Assembly: GCA_013397695.1 (NCBI GenBank)
Contig: VYZI01000106.1
Coordinates: 62,001 to 126,000, forward strand
DNA length: 64,000 nt
Direction of reading: 5' to 3'
Source: Centropus unirufus
Taxonomy: Eukaryota; Chordata; Aves; Cuculiformes; Centropidae
This document shows positions 25,595-38,410 of the stretch, in pieces; within the stretch, counting starts at the first letter, position 1; each line of letters begins with the position of its first letter. The notes below the pieces were generated by a model. It saw only the letters and a list, made by a program, of their open reading frames with translations, was not told the origin of the DNA and searched no databases. The position numbers and the translations under genes were made by a program.

Positions 25595-28500
25595 GCTCGA
25601 ACCACCTTGATGTGGCCAGTGGTGTTATGGGTTATCCACACATGTGAATGAACTCTACAGTTATATATAACATGTCACAGGAAACAATAAAAGAAAGAGA
25701 AAAATCTAAACCTATCAAAGATCAAGCATATTCCACATAGGAACATATAAAAAACCTCTTAGAAGATAAACAAATAGGGAGAAAAAGGGAAAAAATGTAA
25801 AAGGTTTGAGACGTAAAATTAGTCTTATAGGGACCGAAGATTATGGAATCTTGTGGGCAACCTTCATACCCACAATATAACTATCAATAAATAGACAATG
25901 ATTCTTGCAAAATGTTCAAATAGGAATTTTGTTTGCATTGTAACACCTAAAAATGGAAGAGGAATGCATGAAGTACAACCATATGCAGCTGCACTACCGA
26001 AGGTGACTATGAAATTGTTTTGATCACTGCTTTATTAGACTATTAGATTTATTAAGCTTCCAGTTTTATAGAACTAAATTGTACAGTAGCTTATAATATG
26101 GACTGTCTTGCAGGAAGATTAATAATTTCTTGATAAATTCTCTTGTGTAGAAATCGGTAAGCTCTATGAAACTCTGATTATCTTCATGATGCTCTTCCCT
26201 AATATTTATTGACAAGATATGGATTTTCTTTGTTCTTAGTCACAGTTTGGTGTCAACATACTAACATACTGTTTTTAAGAGCACTCTTTCTTCCCAAACT
26301 AGCAAAGATCTAGATTAGTGATAAAGATTTGTGATAATATTTTAGGCTGATTTTATTTCTATGGGCATTGAGGGATTTTTGCTTTGATTTGAGGGTTTTT
26401 GTTTTTTTTTGCCAGAATGAAATGTTTGAGTGCCCTTGTTCTGAATTTTTGATACTCTTCGGCTAAACCCCAGTGTTTGTTAGTAGACTAACAATTGGAC
26501 CAAATAGAAATCTAGTGCATGCAGATGCTTAGTAAAGTTAGATTTTAGCTTCTAGTTTCCTGGAGCTTAATGTGGACAATGAAATAATATTGAATTAGAG
26601 GCATTTATTTTAAAAAGATTTGAAAGAGTGACTCACAAAAGGGAGTTCGAATACATAAAAGACTATTGCAAAGGATAAAGGCATAATCGGTTCCTCTCAC
26701 CCATAGCAGGTAAAAAGAGAAGTTACAGGCTTAAATTATTATAAGGGAGATTCAACTCTGTGAGCAACTTCACAGCAGTGGATAGCAAAGCAATGTAATA
26801 GAGGGGGAAGCGGTTAAGTGCGTTGTCATCCAGCTGTGTTTTTCTGTGGTTACTGTGAGAGGTCACCATGGCTGTCATTTTGCTGCAGGAGAATAAAGTC
26901 CTGCCCCAAAATTTCACTTGAAGTAGCATATTTTATCTTCCTAATCTGTTTAAAGTAATGGGATGTATCAACGATTTTGGGATCTGCGCAGACGGTCTCC
27001 ACTGGCATCCCAGCCATTAAAAGTTAGAAGTGTATACGTCACTATTTCCATGTTTCAAGGTAGATAAATTTCTCAGGATGATAGGTGGTGTGCCAACACA
27101 GCATTGTCATTGCTGAAGTGCACTAAGGCAGAGAGACGTTTAATTTCAGTAGAGGGGAGGAGAAAATTCTTGTGATCAGAATGTCTTTAATCAGTTGCCT
27201 GAAAATACAAGGCTGTGAGTGAATTGTTTCCCTTTGTTCTGCTGTGGCTGCCTCATTCTGTTTCTTTTCCCCTTTGTTGTTTTACCTTCCAGTTTCAAGT
27301 TAGGCATTTAGACTGTGCACAATAGAAACTGAGGGGCATATTTCAGGTGTCTGAACTGAGGATCTTCAAAATTTTTTAATAGAAAATGGAGTATTTTGAG
27401 GAATGCAACAGGAACCAGGTTTGTTGTCTTTTACCCTGTTTCATGATCCTTTCTTACAAGGACAGAACACTAGTAGTGTAATACTCAATGCTACTAGCTC
27501 TTAAGCATTCACCAGTTACTAGTCTTAGAGGTCAATTTGTCAGAATTTTTTTTATCTTTTTTTAAAAAGAAAGTTACTTTCAGAGTGTCGTCTGACTTTC
27601 TGTTATGTTGACTTTATCTTGTATTTTCTATTTTGAAAGCTGAGGGAAGACCCAGATTGTCGCTTTCTTTGTTCAGTGATAGGGAATGGTTATAAAGCAT
27701 CATGTATTCAACTTGTATTTAAGTCTTTTTAGAAGAGGAAAGTCTATGCTGTCCCTTCCTCTTGTTTCTGAGGTCTCTTTTCCTTTTCCTTTTCCTGTGT
27801 CTACACAGGCTTTGCTAGATTCTAATTTATCTTCCCTACTCCCTTTCTCCCATGGGTAGTACTCCCCAAGCTATTTTTTTCTGTCTCTATGTAACTTTTC
27901 TAATTCATATATATGAATGTTCAGCTTCTGGTGAATTTAGTTACTAGTAACCTCATACCTCTGCCTCCTTCAGTTGTGACACAGGATGGTGATAGGTAGC
28001 GTCACAAGCTTGCCAAGCAATTTTGCATGCCCTTACCACTTGAAAGAAAACTGAAAGCCCTGTTCTGTGTCTGCCCACAGAATTAATGTTGAGAAGGTGG
28101 CAAGAAGGTGGCATCATTTTAGGCAGAAGTGACATGCTGCTGAGAATTATTTTTCTTCCTGGACTGATCATTTATTTAAATATCACTGTCTTTGAATGTT
28201 TCCCTTGATTTTATGCAGTGACTTAAGAGAGTACATCACGAAATAACCCCATTTTTAAATATGCCTATTGTAAATATTAGTTACAAGGGACTCTACATGT
28301 TACATTAAAATCAACCCTCTCAGTGTCACACTGATCTCTTCCATGGTCTTCTTTCCTTAAGTTGCATTGCTCTTGCCAAACTTTCATCTCATCACTATCT
28401 TTCAGTAATGGAAGGAAAGTAACACTTCCAGAGCAACACATAAATTCAATGATTGGTGTGATGGCCCAAATCTAGCAAAAATTTAGTGTTCACAAGTTCA

Positions 28501-30180
28501 CCCTTGAAGTTGAAAAGTGCAAGAAATCAGGTACAAGTTAAGTTAGATATAAGCAGTGATAGTAGCAATTCATTTGTGCTGGAAATAAGTGCATCTTCCT
28601 ATGTATTAAACATAATTTTGTTCTTATTCTGAATGGCTCCTGTATACAGAAATAGATGGAAGTTGAAAGGGTTTAGGCTGGATTTTAATCCTGTCTGAAG
28701 TGTATCTCCATGTTAATGTGGAGCTCACAGGCATTGTTGAGATTTTTGTCTGAACTGCACTTTGGGAAGGTAAACTTACTTAAATTAGAAATACCTGAAC
28801 TCCTAACCTGAAGATTTCCCCTGTCTTTAGTACTCGTTTGATCTTTTATTTACACTGAGCCATTTTTCACCATGTTCGTACATGTTCAGTGTCACTAAAT
28901 TGAGACCATAGCATTTAATTGATTAATCTTAAGGTTCTTGATTGGGTCAGTAAAATGGGAGTACACCACTAATGTGGTTAAACTGCTATGGAACTGAGTT
29001 CTGGCTGACTCTGCAAGCTAAACTTATGGCCGAAAATTGCAGCTACGCATTTTGGTGTTAGACTGTGTATAAACAGTGAGTATAAACAGATAAAAAACCC
29101 AGAAGTGTTGTACAAAGCAGACAGAGCCCACAACACACTGTAAGGGGAGAGTGGGTGGATAGCATTCATTAATGTAATGATTCAGAATCCATGAACTGGT
29201 ATGTGATACGTTTGAAAAAGGTGGCTGAACAAATCTATCCATTCATTTTTTTTTTAAATAACAGAACATCAGATTTGTGGGGTCACAAGTACTTTGTTAC
29301 TGGGGTGAGTGGAGCTGTAGCAATACAATTTAACTGTGTCTTGTAGAGATGCAATATATGTACCTTTCATTGTACGGACTTGTTCTAGTCCTTAAACAAG
29401 AAGTGAAGATATTTTTAAATATGTATCAGTGCTCCAGTTGCCTCAAAATTCTTACACTGTGCTTTGTATAGGTTAGATTTTGGGAATGCTTGGAAACGTT
29501 AGTGTAACTGCAGCTACTTTTTTATGAAATGTTGCTTCGAGGACAGCATGTTTCAGAGGGTTTCTCCAGGTGTTCTTAAGATATTGGCTTTAACCCATAA
29601 AACTTTGGGCTGTCTGGACCATACTTTCTCCCTAAAACTTCTACACAGAGCATAAGAGCATAAACAGTTGGCATTAAATCCATCTCTATCTAAAAATGAA
29701 GATCCTTTTATCAGGGAGTTTCCTATAAGTGGACACGAACTGTGCTGCTTCACTACCTCCTGGCCACCTGCTTTGCCTATGAGTATCTTTTTTGATATTC
29801 TTCCCAGAAAACTGAATATCTCCTCAACGCCCCTTTCCTATTCTTTGAGAGACAGTGTAGTGTAACTGTGTGTGAGCCACTGTGGATTTATTATTGTAGT
29901 TGGTGAATGTTATTATGCACCCTGTAGACAGTCAATTCTATGTGGCATATATTGTAGATTTTATTTTTAGTCTGCTTCAAAAATTGTTGAAGTGCCTAGA
30001 GCTAGGGTTAGGTGCTTAAATTAGAACTTCAAATAAATAAATATATTAAATACATACTTGAAGTAGGCAGTTTCAGATAACAAAGAGAGCTGGGTCCTGG
30101 GTAGAAGACACTTTAAGTCTTAGCACAACAGAATCTTTAGTAAAGAAGATTAAATAAAAGCCCTAAAGAATTTCTTCTCT

Positions 30181-30226
30181 GAAAGAAAAACAAACGAACA
30201 AACAAAATAAACACAAAAACAAAACC
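30181..30226. repeat. A-rich low-complexity tract (AAAC/AAAT-like)
   Basis: An A-rich run with spaced C residues (AAACAAACGAACAAACAAAA style), 140-180 bp before exon 2. No recognisable element is attached. Confidence 0.8.
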
Positions 30227-30363
30227 CAAGACCTAACAATACATCCAAACTAATAGGATTTATGCTTGCTGATTAGAATGTTATATATGATGCAAAACTA
30301 ATCACTGGGGAATTTTTTTTACCTCTAATTTCTTTTTAATGGCCACTGCACTTGTCATTGCAG

Positions 30364-30512
30364 GTATGGTTACAAAAGTATGGCTACCTTCCACCAACTG
30401 ACCCCCGAATGTCGGTGTTGCGCTCTGCAGAAACCATGCAATCAGCTATAGCTGCTATGCAGCAGTTCTATGGCATAAATATGACAGGAAAAGTGGACAG
30501 GAACACAATTGA
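30364..30512 (+). CDS. MMP16: MMP16 exon 2: propeptide, N-terminal part
   Basis: This exon encodes 49 whole codons beginning VWLQKYGYLPPTDPRMS and ending NMTGKVDRNTI, plus two bases (GA) of a split Asp codon. It corresponds to about residues 45-94 of MT3-MMP, a type I transmembrane zinc endopeptidase that cleaves pericellular matrix and activates pro-MMP2. In the family this segment forms the first helices of the inhibitory prodomain (peptidoglycan-binding-like fold). It contains an N-M-T glycosylation sequon at about residue 83. The exon starts directly after TTGCAG (phase 0, as expected after exon 1 ends at a Glu codon) and ends at donor GTAAGT 30513-30518 (phase 2). Its partner, exon 3, completes the GA|C codon. 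From memory the human protein has Leu where this has Ile in SAIAAM; otherwise the match appears essentially complete. MMP16 is preferred over MMP14, MMP15 and MMP24 on residue identity. Confidence 0.96.
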
Positions 30513-33500
30513 GTAAGTAACCAGCAATGAACTGCTCTTGACTTTTCTGTTTCAAGCGGGGTAAAACAGAACTGGAAAAACTCCATAACACATGGAGCAG
30601 GGTAACTGGAATACAAAATAGTGATGTAGTTTCAGATGAGGAGTTAACGTGTCTCAATGTCTCTTTCCTTTTTTTTTTTTTCCATCTCTGTATTTCCTGG
30701 CAGTAGGTTGTCAACTGCCTAACTGCTGTCTGCCCTGGGGCATGTGATTGTAAAGAAAGTGTTTCAGCATTAACTACAGAAAGGGCCAAAAGGTTATCAG
30801 TGCAGAAGTGGAGAAACTTCTTCAAAATTGGCAAGAATTCCCAAAATGTGTCACAGTGGAGTCTTTTCTTGCTGGAAAATCTTAAGTGTAAATTTCCTTA
30901 TTCTAATTGCAAACAATTTTAGCCCACACCACTGGTCCATTAGTTTAAGGGTTTTTAGTAACAAAAAGCCAGGTGTGGCCATGCAATAATATTAGATTAA
31001 TTTTGCCTGTCCTTTGCAATTCTGAAGTTGTTTAAGTCAGCAGTGTCTGATTTTTCTGACAGGCTGAATATAGAGAAAATTTGTGAAACAGATCTCTTAA
31101 AAGACACTTCCAAACAAATCTATAATACATCAAACTTAAAAAATGTGCCAGGAAAATGCAACAAACCTGTGAAAGAGTATTAGTAAACAAATATGAAAAC
31201 TTATCTACTTATCTGGGCCTCAGGTTTCAAGTGCTGTTGGACCCATTACAGTAAAATGCAATAAAGTTTATGTTGTGATTTTAGAAACTAAAAGTTAGTT
31301 TGCTTGAAAAGCAAATAATCACAATGTAGTACCATCACTACATATCCAACATTTAGTTTATTGAAATATGTTTTGACTATTTCTCTAATAGTCTTTCTTT
31401 GGGGTGAGAGAAAGTGTGTGGGGAGCAGGGGGGGAAATCCTCCTTCATTTTCCATTTACAAACCCAATGTGTCATCTTTTGTTATTCTGATGTGAATGAT
31501 TTTTCTCTCATTTAGAATTTAGGAAAGAGACTATCCAAAATGCTGGCAGGATTGGAAAAATCGTTTTATTCCACTTGCACGTGCATTATTGCATTGAAAA
31601 GCAATAAAGCAAAGCAGATTTTAGGGCTGCCCTGAGGGGAGGTGGGTTGATCACACATCCCTTAGTTTAGGAATATAAAGGACCTTAGAAAAAAAAAAGT
31701 ATGCTTATGATCCAGTCTGCAGGGCAGAGAGACTGGGGTCTTTATACAGCTTCAGTGATTTGATTCTGAAAGGGTGAGTGCTGCTGTACCAGTCAATAGT
31801 CTTTCAAAGAGATGATTGGGGCAGCTTTGTAAGACAAAATATATTTTACTAAAAAGGAAATAGTTTTTCACAGTTAGCAGTACAGAGAGGATAGAAAGTG
31901 GTAACTTAAGGAAAAGTGGAGGCCATCTGTTAGTTTGGAGTATCATCTAGTGAGCTGAAAAAACACAAACTAAAACAAAACTGTAATTGCAAAGGAAGTT
32001 TTTTTCATATTTGCTAAATTAACTTTGTTGGCCAGCATGTCAGCAAGGTTGTCTTTACTTCTGCTATATGGAGACAAAAGAATCCATCTATGCCCCAGTC
32101 CAAAACATTAATTTTTCAATCTGGTGGATATTGAATCTTCCAAAGTTTTTGATGCACAATTTGCTTTTACACAGAAAGATATATTATGTTATAGCATGGC
32201 AATTCTTAGGTACATATAATTCTTCCTGGATAAATACTGCAATTGGAGTTGACTTGAGTCAAGTTGGGATCAGAACTAGTTCTTAATGACTTGCCACATT
32301 TGCATTGGTGTTGAGAAAAAAATTAACTTGTTAAGCTAAACTTTCAACTCAAGTTACCATAGAATTCATTTACCACTGAATATTGTTGGGAGATGTAACT
32401 ATATAACTATATAACAAAGGGTACAGTAGCGATTTTTTAATTATTAATTTGTGACAGTGTTATCTGTTTGAAATATTTTTCCCTTTCATTTACACAGAAA
32501 TTATTCATATGCTCTTTTGGCCAGAAGTATAAACAGTTTAATTTTTTTTCCTCTGAGATGAATGTGTTCTAATCACATACAGTCCTGAGATTATAAAGAG
32601 TAAGCAGGAAACTCATAACCAGTATGTTCTCATCTTGTTTGTGAAGATGTACCTACTTCTCTGGCATGTCTTGAGAAGAGATTACAATGTACTCCTTTGT
32701 CTTCAGAAGAAAAAACAGATAAAAGAAGTTATAGTAGTAACTTGCTAAGAACCAACATTAGGTATATTAACAGAGTCATGACGTCCTGCAGCACCATCAT
32801 CAAAAGTCTCCTGGGAGAATTTTATTGCTTTTAATCCATCAATGAGTATTTTGGCATGCGTACATATTAACATTGTTCATCTTCTCCCTACTACTGACCA
32901 TTCACTTTGTTCTGTCATATATTTTGTATCCCAAGTGGCTTGAACAGGATGATGCATGCTTATTGGTCGAGATAGGAAAGTGTGAGTGGTAGAAGAAGAC
33001 ATCATTATAACATAGGAAAAATATGAAGGACATTCTGAATCCAAGTATCATTACTGGCACACTCGGGGAAAAATACCATCTGACGTAAAATCACAGGATT
33101 TTCTGTGATTCATTTGTGTATTACCAAGCACAGCCAATGATTCGTTTAAAAGGAGACTTCTGAAAATGGATCCAGTGCTTACATCCTGGTCTTTCATATC
33201 CTGAAACATGCTTTGAAGTTTAAAGGCATATATCACAAACTTCTTGGTATACAGATAGAATGGTTTTGTATAGGATGCTGACTACATCTATTCAATAGTA
33301 TCAAAGCATTAATTTTATTTTAATGTCATCCTTTACAAATAAATGGCAAATGTACTTATCAGCTCAGCAGATCTTAAAGTTTATTTCAAGGTTCATAACT
33401 GACATGTAATCATTTTTCTGTGGGATCTCAGTTGCTTATAGAGTAATTATCAGTCACAGAGTAAGAGTGAATGGTAAAATACGACCTCTTGAAATAAACT

Positions 33501-35654
33501 CAGTGGTCTGTTTTATTTGTAAATGCTTTTTGTACAAAAGCTGTACCTAAAGGCTGGTACCCTCAGCAAACATTCACTGAGATACCTTGCAGACAAATCA
33601 TGATAGGTAATAGGGCTGAAGCTCAGTATCTTGCATCATTCTTTGAGTGTTTCCTATTACTCAGAAGAGTGTCAGTAAAGTACTGAAATAGCAAATACAG
33701 TAGATTAAAGATGTTTAGGAAACATACCTGTCTCCCCTCACAGGAATTTTGAACTAGCTTTTTTAAATAGAAGTATATCGTTTTTCCAGCCACTAAGTCA
33801 AGTTGGACTCTCCCTTTAATTTTCATTTTTTTACTATAACTCTGCCAATCCTGCCCCCTCTCCAAACCTTCCATTGCCAAACGCATTATGCAGCCTAAGC
33901 AGCAGTTTTGATTAGGGATAAGTGAGGGGGGATGTTTAACCAAAGCTAAGTTTTATTAATGCTTTGATTCTGCATTAGACCAAAACTTTTTCCCAAATGA
34001 TTAAGAAGGTGAGAGACAGAAAGAGACACTTCCGAATAATTCCAAAGAAAAAAAATACAGTTAAGCAACTTGCCTGAGTTATGAGAAGTTCAATTTCATT
34101 TCTGTCTTTACTGGAAGAGCATTACAGTTTTGTGTCATATTTTTATTTTAATCTTTTCTGATTTTCTGTGAGGCTAAACTGTATTCCCTTGACATAAATA
34201 GCTCGTCAGGTTTTAAGCTAAAGGAGCTCTGAGAGGAATTTGATTTGACATAGTCCACAGATAAAGTACATTAGTCACTATTAAGCCTCTTTATTGACTA
34301 CTGATAATATAATAATTTTGAGGGACTGCTGCATAAAAGATGTCTACAAGTTCAGAAACAAGCAGATGAAAGAGAAGCAAAGACATTACCAGCATGCATC
34401 TTTTCTAAATGAAAACAAATTATTTAAAAAAAATGGTTAAGCTCCAGGAAGCAATGAAGAACATGGAAGAGTTTGGTCATATTACGTTAAAAGTGGCTGT
34501 ATTTGGAAGAAAATAGAAATTAATACCATATGTGTCAGTTCCCTCCCAACTAGAAAAGCATGATTACTACTAACAGAAGTCTTCCTCATAGTCAGTGTGT
34601 GAAGAATTACTGTTCAAAAAATACTTCAAGTAGATTAAAAAAGCAAAATATATGTGCCAGAATTTGTTTACATTTTGCCTAATTTCTGTACTAGAAAATA
34701 CCAAACTCTAATACCGGCTGTGTAATAATTTGTTTTATAATTCCTGACAGCTAAACTTAGCTCAGCTAAGATCTAGGAGATAGATTTGGTGATGGTCCAA
34801 CTCTTCATCAGCAAACTGCATCTTTCCTTAAATTTTCTGTGGAGATAATTTGCTGAAAGCTAGTGAACCACTTGTGCAGCAACATCCCCTTGATTTACAT
34901 TGAGGTTTATATTGTGTGTGAGCCACAGTCCCAGTCCTCATGTAAGAACATTAGTGAGCCAGACTGCATGACAACATGGATCACCCCCTACCCATAGAAA
35001 TCAATGAAGGTACAAGGATAATGTTCTTGATACCACTTCAAAATCATTGCAAGAACAAATTATGACTTCTTGAATTCTATAATATGTCATTTTGGGCCAT
35101 GTTTTGTTTTGGTAAAATGGATTATCAGTAGTTCTAGTAAGATAATATTATTCAAAGTTGAATTTCAAGTCAATTCTACCTGTTGTTCTTGACTTTTTAA
35201 ATTAAATCTAAAGTATAAAATATTTTATGCTAACATTATTTTCTGTAAGAGTATTTAACATTTGACAGAAGTTGAGATATTTCAATAACTGCTTTGAAGA
35301 TTAATTTTTAAATTCACATCTTGAAATATTTACATTTATCTGCCCCTGGCCTGTCAGTGAGCAAATCCTGTTATTAAAAATAGATCTCCATCAGTTAAGC
35401 TAAATAGTTTTAAAGTTTTTTGGGGAGTATGGGAGGACAGGGAGGCCTACTTTGATTGATTTAAAATCATTGCCCTTGAAATAATACCGCTATAAATGAT
35501 ACATTATATATTTTATTGAAGATCTGAGTATTTTTGTACAGTGTTTCTAAAAAAAAATAATAGTTTTTTTTGTTTTTTTTCTTATTTCTACTTTCTTTTG
35601 ATGTCACTTTAGTACTGTCACCTTGAGGTTACATGTTTGCCTTTTTCTGCAGCC

Positions 35655-35684
35655 TGTATATGTGTGTGTGCGTTTGTGTATGTG
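35655..35684. repeat. Short imperfect (TG)n repeat
   Basis: An alternating TG/TA-rich run with CG and TT interruptions in intron 2. Confidence 0.8.
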
Positions 35685-36789
35685 CAGTTTCAACAGCATA
35701 ATTTAAATATACCTTGTTATTAAAATGCTTGGTAACTGCATGCTGATCTAAAATGCACTGCAAAAAACTATTACCGACAATGTACATAAGTAAACTTTAC
35801 ATGAATGAACTACTAGAAGTTTACATATTACTGACTTGTGTCTAAAAGAATTCACGTAGTTGCTGTGTGTATATTTCTTTATGAAATAATGCTTAAATAC
35901 CAGTTTAATGGTCAGAAATTAATTCATGCAGGCTATTCAGCTCATATAAAACAATATCTTCAGTGGAGTTTTGTTCATTTTTGCTCCAACTAAATAACGC
36001 ATTACACTACAAGCGTGAAATGACTCAATGATACTGGGTTTGAACTCATGCTTTTGATTTAGACATCATTCTCATTTTGAAATATTTGGATCTCTAACAA
36101 ATTTGAATTTCTTTAAACATTGGAAAACATTGAAATATTGAAGGCTGTTGTAAAAATTGGCTATTTGTGTGGAAAGCCTGGTGCTCCTGCAATGGTATTT
36201 TTTGTTCTCTGTGATTTCGACCTTTTCACCTTGATTTTTTTGTAGGCTATTAAGTATTCCAAGGCAGAATTCTTGAGTTAAATATCCCCATTAGCAGCTT
36301 AAAGATGCAAAGAGATACTCTTCATTGTGTGGAAAGAGATAGAAGAACTTAATATTATCAAAAAGTTATCAGTTTCAGTCTGTTGAATTAAAAATAAAAT
36401 CTGGCAGCTGACTGGGCTCTTCACTTAGAACTTGAGACTTGTTTGAATATCATGACAATGAGGCGAAAGAAGAGAATCACAGGATAAAAGAAAAACATTA
36501 AGAAGTAGTGATTTGTCTAAATCTTTGTGTATATACTTTAACTTCTCCTTCAGCAAGCATGGTAGTAGTAGAGGTCATAATAAATTGTTTGTGAAAGACT
36601 TGTCCAGTTGTGTAGTCTTTCTTCAGAGATAATAGCTAAAAGAAAGTTGGAAAAATAAACAGCAATTACATTTGTTTCCAAATGTTATATGAGGCTAGGA
36701 ACCTCTGTAAACTTAACAAGATAACGGTTTCTTTTGGTACTTATTCTTGCAAAATTGATAATAGTGTAACATAAAAAAACTTCGATGTT

Positions 36790-36816
36790 TCTATTAGTTA
36801 GAAACTAACTAATAGA
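36790..36816 (+). promoter_or_regulatory. Perfect 12-bp stem-loop upstream of exon 3, with a branch-point-like motif
   Basis: TCTATTAGTTAG (36790-36801), loop AAA (36802-36804), and the exact reverse complement CTAACTAATAGA (36805-36816). The 3' arm contains CTAAC, a good match to the vertebrate branch-point consensus, with the candidate A at 36808, 54 nt before the first base of exon 3. A second candidate, CCTTAACT, sits unpaired at 36832-36839. A regulatory role in splicing is inference only. Confidence 0.45.
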
Positions 36817-36861
36817 TTTTCCTTTCATGTGCCCTTAACTATGTGGTTACGTTTCATGCAG

Positions 36862-36984
36862 CTGGATGAAGAAACCTCGATGCGGTGTGCCTGACCAAAC
36901 AAGAGGTAACTCCAAATTTAACGTTCGTCGGAAACGCTATGCGTTAACAGGACAGAAATGGCAACACAAACATATCACTTACAG
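36862..36984 (+). CDS. MMP16: MMP16 exon 3: cysteine switch and furin cleavage site
   Basis: The exon is 123 bp: the last base of the split Asp codon, 40 codons starting WMKKPRCGVPDQTRG and ending QHKHITY, then AG of a split Ser codon. Roughly residues 94-135. It carries the two elements that control zymogen activation: the cysteine switch PRCGVPD (Cys about 101), whose thiol blocks the catalytic zinc, and the basic site RRKR (about 116-119), cut by furin-type convertases so that the mature enzyme begins at Tyr120 (YALTGQKW). The acceptor is TTCATGCAG ending at 36861. The donor is GTACCA at 36985, weaker than those of exons 2 and 4 because +4 and +5 depart from consensus. From memory, human MMP16 differs in the short linker before the furin site (S-S-K-F-H-I in human, N-S-K-F-N-V here). 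Both exon ends are phase 2. Confidence 0.97.
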
Positions 36985-38020
36985 GTACCAAAGATATGAA
37001 TATAGAGCAATAAATCTCACTGGTAGTTCTGATTTTTATGTTAATGTAAATTTAAATGTATGAAATATTTTTCACTATTTTGATAAGTTTATTATTAATG
37101 TGTGATATAAATATGCTGATTTGGATACCTCTTTGATAAGTGTGTATGAGCTACATAAGAAGAAAGTATTTTCTTGAAGTAAAATTGCATCTATTTAGTA
37201 CCTGAGAAATTCTGTTAACTGGTAAGAACAATCAATATGTCCTTAACCTTACCTTTCAATCCTTGTGACAACTTCTCAGAGAACATTGCTCTGAAACTAG
37301 GAGCTCTCTAATGAGACACAAGCCTCTAACTTAAGTATGTAAAACAGCTTCCTGAAAGGAGTCAGTCCTTTTATTCAGAATATATTTCCCTTTGTATTTT
37401 CCCTATAATCATGAGTAAGAGGATCAAGACAGATACAGACAAAATAGTACTATTTCTATATTTCCATATTTTCAATTCATATTTTTCAAGGTGAAACAGT
37501 TCCTCAAAATTTCAAGACAGAGCTTCAAAGAACTGACTTCCTACTATAACTTAGATTCATTATGTCCTTTTTGGCCACGTATTACATTTTGGACTTAGGT
37601 GATAACTACTCTTAGGAAAATATGTGTGTGCAGACAGTATCAAAATGCTGCAAAACTTTCAGTATTGAGAACATCAGCACGTAATTGGCATTGTACTGCA
37701 TTAATTATACTTCCTCTCCCTCAGGGAAGGCAGCTTTCCGCTGATTTGAACTAATGAATAAGATAGTGATTAGAATTTCTGTTTCTAATGAAGTTACACA
37801 GCAATATTACTTACTCTATATTTTCTGCCTCATATAGTTCATGATGGTATAACCTGTAAATATTATTATTTATGTTATATAGTAACATTACTTTAACAGA
37901 AACAGAAAGTGATGGTTTGAACCTTTTTACTAGCCAGGAGAGTATAGAGGCACAGGAGAACACCTAGGGAAAATCAAAATCTAGCTCCATTACAGGAAAA
38001 ACATACAAAGATCTTAACCA

Positions 38021-38410
38021 GAGAATCATAAAGGGGCAGAATTGATTAGTTTGGGAAATGCCTTTAGGGTCATTAAGTGCAATTGTAAACCTAACACTGC
38101 AAAGTTCGACACTACCATGTCTTGAAACACCTCATCTACACATCTTTTAAACACCTCCAGGAAAGATGATTCAGCCACTTCCAATTCAGCCACTCCAGGC
38201 AGCCTGTTCCAATGTTGGAGCACCATTTCAGTGAAGGATTTTTTCCTGGTATCCAAACAAAACCTTCCTTGGCACACCACTTCCTCCCATCCTATTCATT
38301 TGTTATTTGATAGAAGTGACCAATACCCACCTCATCGCAACTTCCTTTCAGGTAGTTGTTAAAGATCTATGGGCTTCCCTCATTTCTGATAGGTTAAGTC
38401 CCTCATGAGG
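38021..38410 (-). mobile_element. CR1 LINE, 3' end, minus strand
   Basis: On the minus strand this encodes the C-terminal tail of CR1 ORF2 (GRFCLDTRKKSFTE, WNRLPG and SSFLEVFKRCVDEV motifs), followed by the 3' untranslated region. The 3' terminus lies at the left, where + strand GAGAATCATAAAGG marks the usual avian CR1 end complement. An internal duplication of ATTCAGCCACT near 38168-38200 adds a repeated Ala-Glu-rich piece. The 5' end, at the right, is truncated; similarity fades near 38410. Only the end of ORF2 is present, so it is not functional. Confidence 0.85.

Larger units (their letters stand above)
1..30363 (+). other. MMP16: MMP16 intron 1 (3' portion), non-coding
   Basis: This stretch has no open reading frame that looks like a real protein and ends in a good 3' splice site: a T-rich tract, then TTGCAG at 30358-30363, directly before exon 2. 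Exon 1 of MMP16 encodes about 44 residues (signal peptide and start of the propeptide) and normally sits in a GC-rich promoter region. I saw neither that coding sequence nor a CpG-rich stretch here, so the whole interval is read as the tail of intron 1. Recognisable content is listed separately: CR1 LINE remnants at about 11.9, 12.6-14.9 and 21.9 kb, short tandem repeats, an (AT)n tract and A-rich tracts. The remainder is AT-rich sequence in which I see nothing identifiable. Confidence 0.8.
30513..36861 (+). other. MMP16: MMP16 intron 2
   Basis: A phase 2 GT-AG intron: donor GTAAGT at 30513 and acceptor TTCATGCAG ending at 36861. About 6.3 kb of AT-rich sequence holds no coding potential and no recognisable LINE. 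It contains a short TG-rich run near 35.66 kb and a perfect stem-loop close to the acceptor. I see nothing else identifiable. Confidence 0.93.

Noticed and set aside
1..30000. MMP16 exon 1 or promoter within the window
   Set aside because: I looked for the signal-peptide coding sequence ending in QYFNVE with a GT donor and for a CpG-rich promoter; neither was seen.
30442..30834. 130-codon minus-strand frame overlapping MMP16 exon 2
   Set aside because: Antisense to the exon and running into intron 2. It has no protein similarity I recognise.
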